DNA of 64,000 bases from Zygnema cylindricum (Eukaryota; Streptophyta; Zygnematophyceae; Zygnematales; Zygnemataceae). The stretch is from positions 1 to 64,000 of the forward strand of contig JBBHKE010003362.1 in the NCBI GenBank assembly GCA_037447655.1, read 5' to 3'. Made by a program: the position numbers and the translations under genes. This document shows, piece after piece, positions 33,475 to 44,901 of this stretch. The notes under the pieces are model-generated. The model was given only the letters and a program-made list of their open reading frames with translations. It did not search any database and was not told where the DNA came from. The stretch's first letter is position 1. The number at the start of each line of letters is the position of its first letter.

Positions 33475-35748
33475 CTAGTCAATCTTTAATTTCAGACCAC
33501 ACTTCTCCCTGCAAAAAATTAGCTTAGGGGAAGGCACAGGTTTGGTCATCATATCTGCTACCATCTCACTATCTGGTCTGTACTCTAAACTGATTATTTT
33601 GTTTTCTACTTTCTCTCTAACAAAGCTGAGTCTGATGTCCATGTGTTTGGCTTTAAAATGGTGTTTAGGATTGGCAGAAATAGCGATTGCTGCCTGATTA
33701 TCACAAAATATTTTCTGCACACCACTCTTAAGGTGACCAAGCTCACCAAGCAAAGACTTGACCCACATCAATTCTTTTACAGCAGAGCAAGAGGCCATAT
33801 ACTCAGCCTCCATGGTGGACTGAGCAATAACCTTTTGCTGTTTGCTACTCCAACAGCAAGCCCCATCACCCACATATAATACATATCCAGAAGTACATCT
33901 CCTCATCGGAGCATCACCATAACTGGCATCACTCCAAGTAGTGATGTCAGTATTCTCCCCACCCAAATGCAACCATAGATCTCTAGTTCCTACCAAGTAT
34001 CTAAGGACTCTCTTAGCTGCCTCCCAATCCTTCTTAGTGGGAGCATTTAGACTTCTACTCAGCACTCCTACAGCTGCAGCTAAATCCGGCCGGGTACAAT
34101 TCATAAAATAGATTAGACTTCCCACTACTTGCCTGTAAGGAATAGTCTGCATGAACTTCTGTTCTTCAGGAGATAATTCCTCGTCTAAGACTATGACTCC
34201 TTCTTCCTCACTCCCCTCACTTCCCTTCTTCAATTCCATTGGAGTTGTGCAACTATTAGCTTTATCCATTTGAAATTTTTCAAGCATGTTTCCTATTGCT
34301 TCCTTTTGAGTCAATCTTATAATTTTTCTTTTTCGGTCTCTCTCTACTTGAATTCCCAAAATATATTTTGCTTCCCCCATATCCTTCATTTCAAATCTCC
34401 CCTTAAGATCGGTTTTCAGTTTATTAATTTTTTCCATTGATTTACTTAAAACAAGCAAATCATCAACATAAATTGCAATAAATATAAAACCTTCCTCATC
34501 TTCGAAAACATAGATTGAGTGATCTGAGCTGATCCGAATATATCCTAGACCGGTAAGAAACTCATCAAGCTTCTTATTCCACTGTCGGGGCGCCTGTTTC
34601 AAACCATAAAGAGATTTAATCAGCCGGCATACCTTACTCTCCTCTCCTTCTTCCACAAACCCTTCGGGTTGTCGCATGAAGATCTCCTCTTCTAATTCTC
34701 CATGCAAAAAGGCTGTTTTGATGTCCATCTGGTGCACTTCCATGTCTTCCGCCGCTGCTAAACTGAGAAGTATGCGGACGGAGGGAAATCTGACCACCGG
34801 GGCAAAGGTTTCCTCGTAGTCAATTCCTTCCTTTTGTGTAAATCCCTTTGCCACTAATCTGGCCTTGTAGCGCTCGATTGTGTTATCTGGGTTCAGTTTC
34901 AGTTTGAAAACCCACTTACAACCGATTGGTTTTCGGTTAGGTGGACAGTCCACCAGCTCCCAAGTATCGGCTGCCATGATTGAAGCCATCTCCTCATTGA
35001 TGGCTGTCTTCCACCGGTTTCTTTCTGGACAAGTCATCGCCTCTCGATAAGTTTGAGGTTCATCTTGATGAGATAGTTTAGTTACCTTGTTATTAACCTG
35101 TTTTTCTTGCAGTCTTTTGCTACTTCTCCTCCCTCCCTCAAAATCTGAGGCCGGAATAGATGGTTCTCGTGGATTCTTTCGAACAAACTCGGCTTCTCCC
35201 CTATCCCTTGATTCCGAATCAATTTCCACCACGTCTTCCGCTTCGAGTAGAGTTGTCACTGGAGTTTCCACAGCCGAGTCCTTTTCGGTCTGATTTGTTC
35301 CTGCAAGAATGTCATCGTCTCTAAAACCAGGATAGTTAGGAAGCTCAAAGTCATCAGAATTTTCTGACTCAAATCTGATTTTTACTGACTTTGTATATTT
35401 GAAGGGATCCACGAACTTTCCTTCATCCATAACTACTAGATGCTTTACTAAGATTATATCTTCTCTTTTTAGATCATAAACTCTATATCCTTTAACATCC
35501 TCATCATATCCTAATAAGTATCCCGGTTTTCCTTTAGGATCTAGCTTCCAATTGGACCGATCAGTATCTAGACTGAATACTTGACTGCCGAAAACCTTTA
35601 AATGAGATAAGTCTGGTTTCCGGCCTGTCCATCTCTCATAAGGTGTTTGATCTTTTATAGCTGAAGTAAGAACTCTATTTTTGAGGTAATTAGCACAGTT
35701 CATTGCTTCTGCCCAAAACCTTTTTCCTATCTTCTTATCCGACAACAT
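33475..35748 (-). CDS. Copia-2 pol: integrase C-terminus, reverse transcriptase, RNase H
   Basis: 757 codons, open throughout. The integrase tail (KVFGSQVFSLD, GYLLGYDEDVKGYRVYD) is followed by a linker with PSIPASDFEGGRRSSKRL. The RT starts at about residue 250 (TWELVDCPPNRKPIGCKWVF) and has KARLVAKGFTQKEGIDYEET, QMDIKTAFLHGELEEEI and the catalytic YVDDLL near residue 428. RNase H has WSDASYGDAP (about 610), STMEAEYMA and CDNQAAIAIS (about 678), and ends FCREKCGLK. The listed ATG is internal: the frame is really the continuation of the upstream polyprotein after a 1-base shift. All visible catalytic residues are present. Confidence 0.9.
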   Translation of the reverse strand: MLSDKKIGKRFWAEAMNCANYLKNRVLTSAIKDQTPYERWTGRKPDLSHLKVFGSQVFSLDTDRSNWKLDPKGKPGYLLGYDEDVKGYRVYDLKREDIILVKHLVVMDEGKFVDPFKYTKSVKIRFESENSDDFELPNYPGFRDDDILAGTNQTEKDSAVETPVTTLLEAEDVVEIDSESRDRGEAEFVRKNPREPSIPASDFEGGRRSSKRLQEKQVNNKVTKLSHQDEPQTYREAMTCPERNRWKTAINEEMASIMAADTWELVDCPPNRKPIGCKWVFKLKLNPDNTIERYKARLVAKGFTQKEGIDYEETFAPVVRFPSVRILLSLAAAEDMEVHQMDIKTAFLHGELEEEIFMRQPEGFVEEGEESKVCRLIKSLYGLKQAPRQWNKKLDEFLTGLGYIRISSDHSIYVFEDEEGFIFIAIYVDDLLVLSKSMEKINKLKTDLKGRFEMKDMGEAKYILGIQVERDRKRKIIRLTQKEAIGNMLEKFQMDKANSCTTPMELKKGSEGSEEEGVIVLDEELSPEEQKFMQTIPYRQVVGSLIYFMNCTRPDLAAAVGVLSRSLNAPTKKDWEAAKRVLRYLVGTRDLWLHLGGENTDITTWSDASYGDAPMRRCTSGYVLYVGDGACCWSSKQQKVIAQSTMEAEYMASCSAVKELMWVKSLLGELGHLKSGVQKIFCDNQAAIAISANPKHHFKAKHMDIRLSFVREKVENKIISLEYRPDSEMVADMMTKPVPSPKLIFCREKCGLKLKID

Positions 35749-35789
35749 ACTTCTAGCACTATCACTTAGTGTTCTATTTAACCTTTCAG

Positions 35790-37832
35790 CTACCCATTCT
35801 GTTCAGGATTTTCTGGCACTGTCTTTTGGTGTTGAACCCCATCTTCCCTCAAAAAATCCTCAAACTGGTTAGAAGTATACTCTCCACCATTGTCACTCCT
35901 TACTCTCTTGATTGGAGTTTCATGGAGTTTTTCGCTCCATGCTTTATATTGTCTAAAACAGTCCTCAGCTTCTGACTTGTTTTTCAAAAAATATACTCGG
36001 GAATACCGAGACCAATCATCAGTTATAGTCATCATAAATCTCTTCCCCCCCGGTGAGGGCACTCTAGCCGGTCCCCAAATATCTGTGTGTACTAGATCTA
36101 GAAGTTTTTCTCCCTTGTAGGTGGCTGTTTTTGGAAAGGGTAATCTGTGTGCTTTACCTTGAGCACACCCACTACAATCACTTATATCATCACTCTCACT
36201 GAACTGAATCCCTTCCACCACTCCCATCTTTTTCATCTCTCTTAACTTATCTAGATTCACATGCCCAAGCCTCTTATGCCACATCATAATATCATGAACA
36301 CCAGCATAATAAAGTTTCTTCGTTTCATTACTTAAGATCAGCCTAAACATCCCATGGCTACCTTTCTCAGCAATGAAATAGACATCCTCCTCAAAACTAG
36401 CAGTAAAGACTCCTTCCCTAGTGCTAGTGAAAAAACCCTTATCATCTAATACTGATGTAGAGATAAGGTTTTTGTTCAGCTCCGGAATAAACAATACATC
36501 GGAGAATGTTAATATGGATGTCTTTCCTTCAACTAACACTTTCAGATCTACCGATCCTACAAGAGTAGTGGTGACTATCCTCCCATCCCCGTACTCTATC
36601 TCTACGGTGGGAATCTTTCTTATCTTAGTGAACAGGTGTCTATCCTTACACATGTGCATTGAGGCACCTGAATCTATAATCCAGCCTGCTTCACCTTTCA
36701 ATCCACCGTAAGCACATTTCTGCCTTCGTGGAATTTCAACCTCAGTTTTCGCCTCCAACTCCTCATCCAAAAGGAGCTCATCGTCCTCGTCCTCGGATTC
36801 CGCCTCAAGTACCTGTGTGACAAGGGCCTTTTTCTTTCCTCTCGGGGTACCACCGGTCTGCCCCTCCTTTAACCGAAGCTCGGTTAGCTTGGTGCACTCT
36901 GCCATATAGTGCCCAGGTTTCTTACAAAAATGACATAAACCTTTGGGAGCCCTTGGTTCGAACTCGCCAACCTGTTTTTCCCGCTCCCTACCCCCATAGT
37001 TTCTGACTGGTTTCCGGGAATCCTTGTTCCTCCAATCGGTCGCTGTTGCCAAGGCTTGGCCACTCTTTCCTCCCCTTCGGATCTCAATCGTATTCTCTCG
37101 AACGAGAATCATCCCTACCACTGAGTTCCATATCCACCTTGAGTCCGGCAAGTCCTGCACACGGTTGACTATGTTCTCGAACTCATCAGGTAACTTCATT
37201 AGTAAACAGTTAACTTTTTCTTTTTCACTAAAAACTTTACCCGCACTCTCTAGCTCCATGAAGAGTGTAGCAAGCTCATTGCAAAAATCCAACATATTTC
37301 CCCCTTTGTATACATACTCCTTAACTTTCTGATCAGCCAACTGTTGTTGCTGAATCGTACCACTTCGGTACATCTCTATGAGAGCCATCCAAAGATCGGA
37401 TGCCCTCTCTACCTGCAAATGAGGACATGCAAGTCCTTGAGTGAGATGGCGTAGGATGAAGTGCTTTGCCGCCATATTGTTGAAGTCCCAGGTTTCAGTA
37501 TCATTCTCCTCGTTCCTCGGAATAGGTGATATGAATGCTAAACCAGTTGCTATTGGTGTGGTCGCCTCCTTCTCCTTTCCTTTGTCCACCACCTCTCCTT
37601 CCTTTGTTTCCTCCGTTGAAGGTGAATCCTCTTTCCTGGTGAATCTGCTTCCTTTAAACCCTGGAGGAATTCCAAGACTTGATGGACGCCCCAATCGTCC
37701 ACTCACTATCCCCCAAAACCTTTTTTCGCATAGAGCTCCTATCATCATACTTTCCCAGTATATGAAGCCAGTTCCATTAAATATTGGTACCCTAGAGGGT
37801 GGGCCCAAAACCTGAAACTCTGAGACCTCCAT
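35790..37832 (-). CDS. Copia-2 gag-protease-integrase polyprotein (N-terminal part)
   Basis: 680 codons. The ATG at 37832 is inside the 5' LTR, and the first 12 residues (MEVSEFQVLGPP) read through the LTR end and the primer site. Then come a UBN2-type gag core (LRHLTQGLACPHLQ, LLMKLPDEFENIVNRVQ), a CCHC zinc knuckle (CHFCKKPGHYMAEC, about 297-312), protease IIDSGASMHMC (about 385), MWHKRLGHVN and an integrase core with HTDIWG, RSDNGGEY and NPEQNG carrying D, D and E. The frame ends just after the Glu motif through loss of one base in a G run, separating it from 33475-35748. Confidence 0.9.
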   Translation of the reverse strand: MEVSEFQVLGPPSRVPIFNGTGFIYWESMMIGALCEKRFWGIVSGRLGRPSSLGIPPGFKGSRFTRKEDSPSTEETKEGEVVDKGKEKEATTPIATGLAFISPIPRNEENDTETWDFNNMAAKHFILRHLTQGLACPHLQVERASDLWMALIEMYRSGTIQQQQLADQKVKEYVYKGGNMLDFCNELATLFMELESAGKVFSEKEKVNCLLMKLPDEFENIVNRVQDLPDSRWIWNSVVGMILVRENTIEIRRGGKSGQALATATDWRNKDSRKPVRNYGGREREKQVGEFEPRAPKGLCHFCKKPGHYMAECTKLTELRLKEGQTGGTPRGKKKALVTQVLEAESEDEDDELLLDEELEAKTEVEIPRRQKCAYGGLKGEAGWIIDSGASMHMCKDRHLFTKIRKIPTVEIEYGDGRIVTTTLVGSVDLKVLVEGKTSILTFSDVLFIPELNKNLISTSVLDDKGFFTSTREGVFTASFEEDVYFIAEKGSHGMFRLILSNETKKLYYAGVHDIMMWHKRLGHVNLDKLREMKKMGVVEGIQFSESDDISDCSGCAQGKAHRLPFPKTATYKGEKLLDLVHTDIWGPARVPSPGGKRFMMTITDDWSRYSRVYFLKNKSEAEDCFRQYKAWSEKLHETPIKRVRSDNGGEYTSNQFEDFLREDGVQHQKTVPENPEQNG

Positions 37833-38862
37833 AAGTCCTCAGAGTGGACAGCTTCCAAGAAGCCTCTAGGATAATCCTGACCCCTTTGTGTTTAAGCAAA
37901 AATAACTGCCACCCTGGCAGACAAAAACTCTGACCAACTTCACCCCTGTGAAGACAAGACTCCCCTGAGTCGATAGCAAAAAGAATCTCTGAATTTGCTC
38001 CCCTGAGCAGTAAGTTATGGAGGGTCAAAGTTGACCTTTTGTACAGAAGCTCTCTGGGAGAGAGGGTCCTATCTTCTAATTTTTGTAAGTCCTATCTCTC
38101 TCACAGACTCTATCTACTGATGTACGGAACCAATCAGAATTGAGTTCCGTACTCAAAAGTACAGCTGCCGGTGTACTTTATGTACGGATATTGTACGACA
38201 TGGCCAAAAAGTCGACACATGTCAAATCCGGATTCGGTGCCATAATCTCCGGAGATTCCACAATCCAACGGAATTTCGCCACGCGTCATCCGATGTGGCG
38301 ATGGCCACAAACCGCCGAAATCTTCCTCCACGATCTCGGCGCTAATCCCGGCCGTCCGATTAAATTCGGCTTTAATCGTGGCCGTAATAAATACATGCGC
38401 GGTATTTGTTTCATTTACGAAACAAATGCGCGGTACTGATTTTTGTCCGTACCGTAAGTCGTACATTATATATTACTGGATCTATGTATCCCGTAATTCA
38501 TTTCAGTTAAATGGTTTATCGCTAATATACATATCTAAATAATTATCAAACTATATACTATGTAACACTACTGCTAGACTTAACGGTTAAGGCTACCGGC
38601 TATATCCTATCTGCCGGCCGGTAGGTACATGGATCAAATCCTGCCGCCGGCACATACATTTTAATTAAATATATAAACCCTAATATAAAATTCCCGTAAA
38701 CCTCAGGATAGCCTAGGTAGCCATGGCTCTAGCTTCCTCTCCAATTTCTCAGTGACTGCGACAAGTTTGAGAGTTGGAGAGAGAAGTTAGAGATAGACTG
38801 CCTCGACTTCTATATTTCTTTTCAGACCCAGAAAATACAAAAAAAAACCATTAGTTTCTACA
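37813..38862 (-). repeat. Copia-2 5' LTR
   Basis: 1050 bp, ends TGTAGAAAC and GAGTTTCA in element sense. The gag ATG lies 20 bases before its inner edge. The antisense tRNA-like A/B boxes are at about 38574-38592 and 38630-38640. Confidence 0.85.
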
Positions 38863-41800
38863 ACATGCTATTATTGTGATGAAAAAGGCCATGTTTTCAG
38901 ATTCTGTAATGCCTACAAGAGAGCGAAAGCTACAGGAAATTTTCGCTCAGGTTGGGACGAAAGCTCGGTTCCTTCTCAATCTAGTGGATGGCCAACTTCT
39001 CTATTCATCGAACTAAAGGAGGAGGATATGAGCAGCTATCCCATCAACAACGAAAAGAAATACTTTGCCATGGCACAAGCAACAGAAGGCGTGGAGGAAG
39101 ACGAATGGATAATGGACTCCGGTGCATCTGCCCACATGTGCCGCAATCGCCATCTATATGAGAGTATTCAATCTATTTCACCCATCAAAATTTATTTTAG
39201 TGATGATACCTTTGTTGAGTCCAAAGCAAAGGGGAGGGTGTCACTTAAGTTGAACATAGAGGGAAAACCTGTGAAAAGGGTTTTGGAAGATGTGTTGCAT
39301 GTCCCAGCTTTTAAAAGAAACTTTTTCTCTACGTCAGTGGTAGAAAAGAAAGGTTTTAAAACTATATCTGAGAATGGAAAGAAAACAGTGAGTAAGAATG
39401 GGAAAATAGTTGCAGGGGGATTTGCTGGAGGAAACAATTTGTATCGGTTGAGTCTTGCAAATGATAATGACAATGATGTTATGTACTCAAGTGTAATCAC
39501 TGATTGTGATTTATGGCATAAACGTTTAGGACATGTGAATTATAATAGATTAGAAAAGATGGTAAATCAAAAAATGGTGGAAGGTGTAAAAATTAGTCAA
39601 AAACCAGCATCAAATGTATGTGATGGTTGTGCAATGGGAAAAATTCATAAGTTGCCTTTCCATTTGCATAGTGATCATAGAACTAGCAAGGTGCTAGAAC
39701 TAATTTATTCAGATGTATGGGGGGCATCTAGGTGTCCATCTGTGGGAGGTGCTAAGTTTATGCTTACCTTTACTGATGATTATAGTAGATTTACTACAGT
39801 TTATTTTTTAAAGAGTAAGGATGAAGTTTTTTCAAAATTTAAGGAGTATAAGGCTTGGGTTGAAAATGTGCATGAGAGAAAGATAGGGGGATTCAGATCT
39901 GATAATGGAGGGGAGTACATTTCTAATGAATTTGCAGAATTCCTAAAATTGCATGGATTCTCACATCAGCTAACCGTTCCCTATTCTCCGAAACAAAATG
40001 GTGTTTCAGAGAGGATGACTACGACCATATCAGAGTGTGCTAGGACAATGATGGCTGATATGGACATAGATTACAAGTTTTGGGCAGAGGCCATGAATTG
40101 TGCAACTTTTGTGAGAAACACGCTAGAAACAAGGGCAGTAAAGGATAAAACACCTTACGAAATGTGGACAGGACAAAAACCAGATGTAAGTCACTTCAAA
40201 GTTTTTGGAAGTAAGATATTCTTGCTAGATAATGATCCACAAAAATGGAAATAAGAGCCAAAAGGCATACCAGGCATATTTTTAGGGTATGATGATCATG
40301 CCAAGGGTTATAAATTTTATGACATTAGGAGAAATAGAGTTGTGGTAGCCAAAACATCATAGTGAAGGATGAGGGAAAAGGAATAGATGTATTTAGTCAG
40401 CGTACAGATGAAAAGAAAGATCGAAGTGTTAATTATATTTTTTTAGAGGAAAATCCTATGTTTTTCAAGAAAAATGTAGAAAATACATCTAGTTTAACTC
40501 AAAATGACTTTGAATCATCTTCTCCACCAAAAACAGGAAGTGTTATGCCTGAAAGAGTTGTAGACTCTCCTCTACCTCAAGCCGAAACTGAATTACAAGA
40601 GGAATCACATGTATCGAGGAGGAGGACCCAACCATCTATACCACAAACAGAATTTCCAGGTGGAGTAAGGCGAAGTGCACGACTCAGGGGAGAAAGTGCA
40701 GCCTTTGCTCATTTTGCACACGTAGAAGAGCCTTTAACATTGAAAGAAGCTTTTTCGAGTAATGAAAGGGAACATTTGGGGGAAGCCGTCAATAAGGAAA
40801 TAAAGTCCATCATGGAGGCCCAAACTGGGATCTGGTGGAACTTCCTCCAGGAAGAAAGGCTATTGGAAGTAAATGGGTGTTTAAATTAAAATTGAACCCA
40901 GATAATACCATAGACAGGTATAAGGCTCGCTTGGTTGCTAAGGGATATAATCAAAAGGAGGGGATAGATTATGAAGAAACTTTTTCACCGGTTGTAAGGT
41001 TTCCATCTGTCCGCATCTTACTTACATTAGCTGCCATAGAGGATTTTGACATCCACCAAATGGATGTCAAAACTGCATTTTTGCATGGTGATTTAGATGA
41101 GGTCATCTATATGAAGCAACCAGAGGGTTATGAGGAAGCAGGAAAAGAAAATCTTGTGTGCAGACTTTTAAAATCTTTGTATGGCCTAAAACAGGCCCCT
41201 AGGCAATGGAACAGAAAGTTAGATGAGTTCTTGACAGGATTAGGATTTACAAGAATTAGCTCAGATCATTCAGTATATGTGATGTGTGGTGATAATCCTG
41301 ATGAGGTGATATTCATTGCTGTGTATGTTGATGACTTGCTGCTAATTAGTAGGAACAAAGAAGGAATTGCTAGAGTAAAACACGCTCTTAATTCAAAATT
41401 TGAAATGAAGGATTTGGGTGAGGCTAAATACATTCTTGGAATACAAGTTGAAAGAGATAGAAAAAAAAAATCATTAGGCTAACACAAAAAGAAGCAATAG
41501 GAAACATGTTGGAAAAATTTGGCTTGGCTGATGCAAAAGGTTGTGCTTCTCCTATGGAGTATAAGCAAAAACTTGAAGGAATGGAGCATGAGTTTGGAGT
41601 TATAATAGATGAGGAACTCAGTGCAGAAAGCAAAAATTTATGTCCCAAGTACCTTATAGACAAGTAGCAGGAAGTCTAATTTACTTCATGAATTGTACTA
41701 GGCCGGATATAGCTGCAGCTGTTGGTGTATTGAGCAGAAGTCTGCAAAATCCACGAAAGAGAGACTGGGAAGCTGCAAAAAGGGTGTTAAGGTATCTTGT

Positions 41801-42308
41801 TGGGACTAGAAATCTTTGGCTTACTTTGGGAGGGGACAAGGTTAACATTAATACTTGGAGTGATGCTAGCTATGGTGATGTGCCTAGTAGAAAGTCTACA
41901 ACTGGGTATGTCATTCAGAATGGAAGTGGTACTTGTAGTTGGAGTAGTAAACTTCAAAAGGTCACTGCTCAATCTACTATGGAAGCCGAATATATGGCTG
42001 CGAGCGCAGCCTTGAAAGAGTTGATATGGGTAAAGGTATTCCTTCAAGAATTGGGTTTTACGCAACACGCGACACCAATAATGTGGTGGGACAATCAAGC
42101 AGCCATTTCTGTGGCTACAAACCCAAGTCACCATTTTAAGAGTAAACATATGGACATTCGGCTACATTTGGTACGTGAGAAAGTCTTTGCAAAAGTGGTA
42201 AAACTTTGTTATTTGCTTGATGAGAAAATGGTTGCGGACATGTTGACAAAAGCCCTTCCCGCTCCTAAATTGGAGTATTGCAGAAAAGCATGTGGTCTAA
42301 GTGAGTAA
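38863..42308 (+). pseudogene. Copia-1 zinc knuckle, protease, integrase, RT and RNase H (multiple lesions)
   Basis: It resumes directly at the knuckle CYYCDEKGHVFRFC. Protease WIMDSGASAHMCRN and integrase WHKRLGHVNYN, YSDVWG, RSDNGGEY and SPKQNG lie in an open stretch 39028-40254, which ends at a TAA inside the integrase tail. Further frame breaks occur near 40350, at 40840-40880 and at an A10 run near 41461. RT (KTAFLHGDLDEVIYMKQPEG, YVDDLLLIS) and RNase H (WSDASYGDVP, WWDNQAAISVA, LTKALPAP) remain recognisable. It is inactive but could have been mobile before the lesions. Confidence 0.85.
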
Positions 42309-42330
42309 GCCTTCTAAAGCTTAAGGGGAG

Positions 42331-43020
42331 TATTGAAAAGTAAGCTTTAGTAAGTCTTAGAAAATTGAGTCTAGGACTTAGAATATTTTTGGAAAACAAC
42401 CTGTTCAATATTGACCAAATTTAGTGTGGATTTTTTGTAATATCTACACGAATTGATATCTTTAAGTTAATTAGTGTGTAGGGCCGCCAATGAATGTAGA
42501 CGTGATAAGAATCACCCGGAATTTTAGGGTATAGATATTGTTAGTGGACAATTCTAGTCCAAACACTTAGATTTTTGTCAGTCCAATGTCTGGTGAACCA
42601 TGTACATACGTTTTAGATGTTTTCTAGATATTTTATATGTTTTCTAGATCTTTTGAGTATTTAGTTCAATTAGGATTGATCGATTCAATACAGAATGTAC
42701 ATTCTACACAAGAATTAAGGAAATGAGAGCACTGAGTACAGTTTAAGGTGTTTTATGCTCTATTGTCTCTAATTTGCTTGTAGTACATGTTTGTTTGGTT
42801 GAAATACCTCTTTCGTTTAGAGTTACATATCTTACACTATAGATCTAGTCTTCTAGGCATTTCTCTTTGGGTTTGCTTCCGTTAACATGTCTGATAATGG
42901 CTCAGCTCCTATTGCAAGTTCTCCTATTAGCCCTAGTGCTCCACCTGCTCCTGCTGGTGCAAGTGTGACTCCTAGTGGGAGTGGATCACAGCCGAGTCTT
43001 AATGCCCATAACCTTCAACA
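42331..43020 (+). repeat. Copia-1 3' LTR
   Basis: 690 bp matching 31073-31762. The Ser/Pro-rich gag N-terminus starting at 42887 is open to the LTR end and in phase with the primer-site ATG, unlike in the 5' LTR. Confidence 0.85.
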
Positions 43021-43358
43021 CATCTGACTCGTGCTTTAGTCCTTGTTGATCCTCTTTGTTTCCCATTGTCTCTTGTGTCAAAGTTGACACTAATGTCGCC
43101 GGCTTACTAACTTTTCTTTCTTTCTTCTATAGAATTTCTGACACGTTTTTTCTGAATTTCGGATGCTCAAGCAGTATTCCTCCCATCGATGGAGGTGGGA
43201 ATTGGAGAATGATGGCGGTGACTCTAGCTGATCCTGTTGCTTGTACTTCTCATAGTGTACCTGCAACTTAGTAAGTTCACCTCTTTAACTTTTGATTATT
43301 TCTCCTTTCTCTTGCTGTTTTGCATCTTATTTTCTATATAATGTTTTTCTTCCTTTAT

Positions 43359-44192
43359 CTATCCTCTCTCTACCCCTGGCTCACCAATGCTTGCGCTGTC
43401 TAAGTCCCCTAGACTCTTGTTATTTGTGAGATTTTGAGCATGTGGTTTGCTACCTTCGGGTTCTTTTGCCACTCTTCCACTTTCTGCATGAGTTTTACTA
43501 TCAGAAACCTGATTTTTGATCTCTCTCTCTCCATGCAGGTCTTGGACTATCTTGTCATTGGAGCTAGTTTTTAGGACTCTGTCCGTGCTACCTAGTCTGA
43601 CAATAACTGAGAGAGTGTTTCTAGTTCTCTCTCTACTACCACCTCTATTGTCATCTCGTTTGGGATTGCCTCTCGCTTTTTCAGGATTCTTAAGGAATGG
43701 TTCTGAGTCTCCTTCCCCTTTTTCTTCCTCTTTGACATGCATTTGATTCCATTTGTTTGTTGATGTCGTGTCTCGTACACCTGCAATCTTTTGAACTTCT
43801 TGTTCGCTGGTGCTAGAGTCTTTTGTTGCTTGATTTCGTGTATGAACGTGCATGGTTAGTGTGCAATGTGTCTCCCTTTGCTTTGCGTGACTGACGATCA
43901 TTGTGGCATTTTCTCCCAAGAAGTTTGTCTCGTCCTCCTTGCAGATTGTTGATGATTGAGTGCTCATCTGATTTGGAGCACATTGTGTGATCTCTCCGCA
44001 AATTTCCTTTGTCGTGGTTTCCAGCCATTCTAATGCGAAACTACTTGATGTGATGCCATCCGGTGACACCTGAAGCGTGGTGTCTTTCTGCAACATCTGA
44101 TTTTCGACTGTTTTTTGGTAACATCTCCCACTAATGTCTTCTTGAGGTGAGAGACTCTCGGTAGTCTCCCTTTGACGTGAAAGTTCATGCAT
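43359..44192 (-). CDS. Hypothetical ORF in the gag-only element (277 codons)
   Basis: The longer homologue of the frame at 26654-27304, with the same start MHELSRQRETTESLSPQEDI. It extends about 60 residues further before a stop. It is polar and Ser/Thr/Glu/Lys-rich without a known domain. Whether it is translated is unclear. Confidence 0.35.
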   Translation of the reverse strand: MHELSRQRETTESLSPQEDISGRCYQKTVENQMLQKDTTLQVSPDGITSSSFALEWLETTTKEICGEITQCAPNQMSTQSSTICKEDETNFLGENATMIVSHAKQRETHCTLTMHVHTRNQATKDSSTSEQEVQKIAGVRDTTSTNKWNQMHVKEEEKGEGDSEPFLKNPEKARGNPKRDDNRGGSRERTRNTLSVIVRLGSTDRVLKTSSNDKIVQDLHGEREIKNQVSDSKTHAESGRVAKEPEGSKPHAQNLTNNKSLGDLDSASIGEPGVERG

Positions 44193-44219
44193 TTTGCCGT
44201 CTCTGTTTTCTGTGAGTGC

Positions 44220-44654
44220 TCATCTTTGAGGCCTTGGTACTCGTCTTGCATGAGCCCTGATTGTTCCTTGTTGTCTTTGCTGCACCCTTTGTTGATCTAA
44301 CTGCGTAGCATGCATGTTTATTGCTTCTGTTCTCCGCGTGACGGATTTGAACTTCGTTGTCTTCCTTGTTGTCCTTTCTGACCGCTTCCTTGTCATTTTT
44401 GACTGCTTCCTTTGTCTTTGGCAAGATGGCGTCCCATCGCTTGGTGCTTCGAACTTCGGGATCTGCAGATGTGTAGATGTTGCCTGCGGCAAGGTGCCTT
44501 GGCGACTCCTATTAGGGATCGTGCATGGAGGAAATTGTGTTAGTTTGTTTTTACCGATTCTCTTGGCAAATCTCCTCGGATGGCTCCCCAAACTTGGTAA
44601 ATTCCTCCTCTCCTCCTTTCTGTCATATTGGCAGACCTTCTCTTTCTTAGACAT
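44220..44654 (-). CDS. Hypothetical basic ORF in the gag-only element
   Basis: 144 codons, homologous to 27395-27766, Arg/Lys-rich, starting MSKKEKVCQYDRKEERRNLP. It lies downstream of gag in element sense. No motif is recognised. Confidence 0.3.
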   Translation of the reverse strand: MSKKEKVCQYDRKEERRNLPSLGSHPRRFAKRIGKNKLTQFPPCTIPNRSRQGTLPQATSTHLQIPKFEAPSDGTPSCQRQRKQSKMTRKRSERTTRKTTKFKSVTRRTEAINMHATQLDQQRVQQRQQGTIRAHARRVPRPQR

Positions 44655-44901
44655 CTGTTGTTGGACAGAGGCTTGCGTTCAGGATCATGATGTAGTCTGG
44701 GGTGAGGTCTTTGATGAGGTCATAGGAGGTCTTTCTTTCAGGGTTTTCCTCTCTTTTGCCGTCATCTCATCTACCTGTCCCCTCTTTGCTTTAATCATCT
44801 CCGCTTGTGATCTGGATGCTTGCATTGCATGCAGAATCATTGTGACTTGGGTTCTGACTTGTTTCCTTGGTCTCTACCCTATCACCTAGTTGATTAGACT
44901 T

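Larger units (their letters stand above)
32412..38862 (-). mobile_element. Copia-2, young and nearly intact Copia element inside Copia-1
   Basis: LTRs of 1050 bp each (32412-33461 and 37813-38862) differ at only about ten or fewer positions by eye, so the insertion is recent. The primer site rc reads GGTTTTGGGCCCACC (37798-37812), one change from the initiator-tRNA match. The purine tract AAGGGGAG precedes the 3' LTR. Coding capacity is complete apart from one frameshift. The left LTR terminus differs by three bases and no clean 5-bp duplication is visible. Confidence 0.9.
31073..43020 (+). mobile_element. Copia-1, full-length but inactive, hosting Copia-2
   Basis: LTRs of 690 bp (31073-31762 and 42331-43020). 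Directly after the 5' LTR is the primer site GGTTATGGGCCTACC (31763-31777). The order gag-protease-integrase-RT-RNase H and the purine tract TTAAGGGGAG before the 3' LTR mark a Copia. Copia-2 splits gag at 32411/38863. The LTRs differ by several substitutions and small indels, so Copia-1 is older than Copia-2. Confidence 0.85.
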
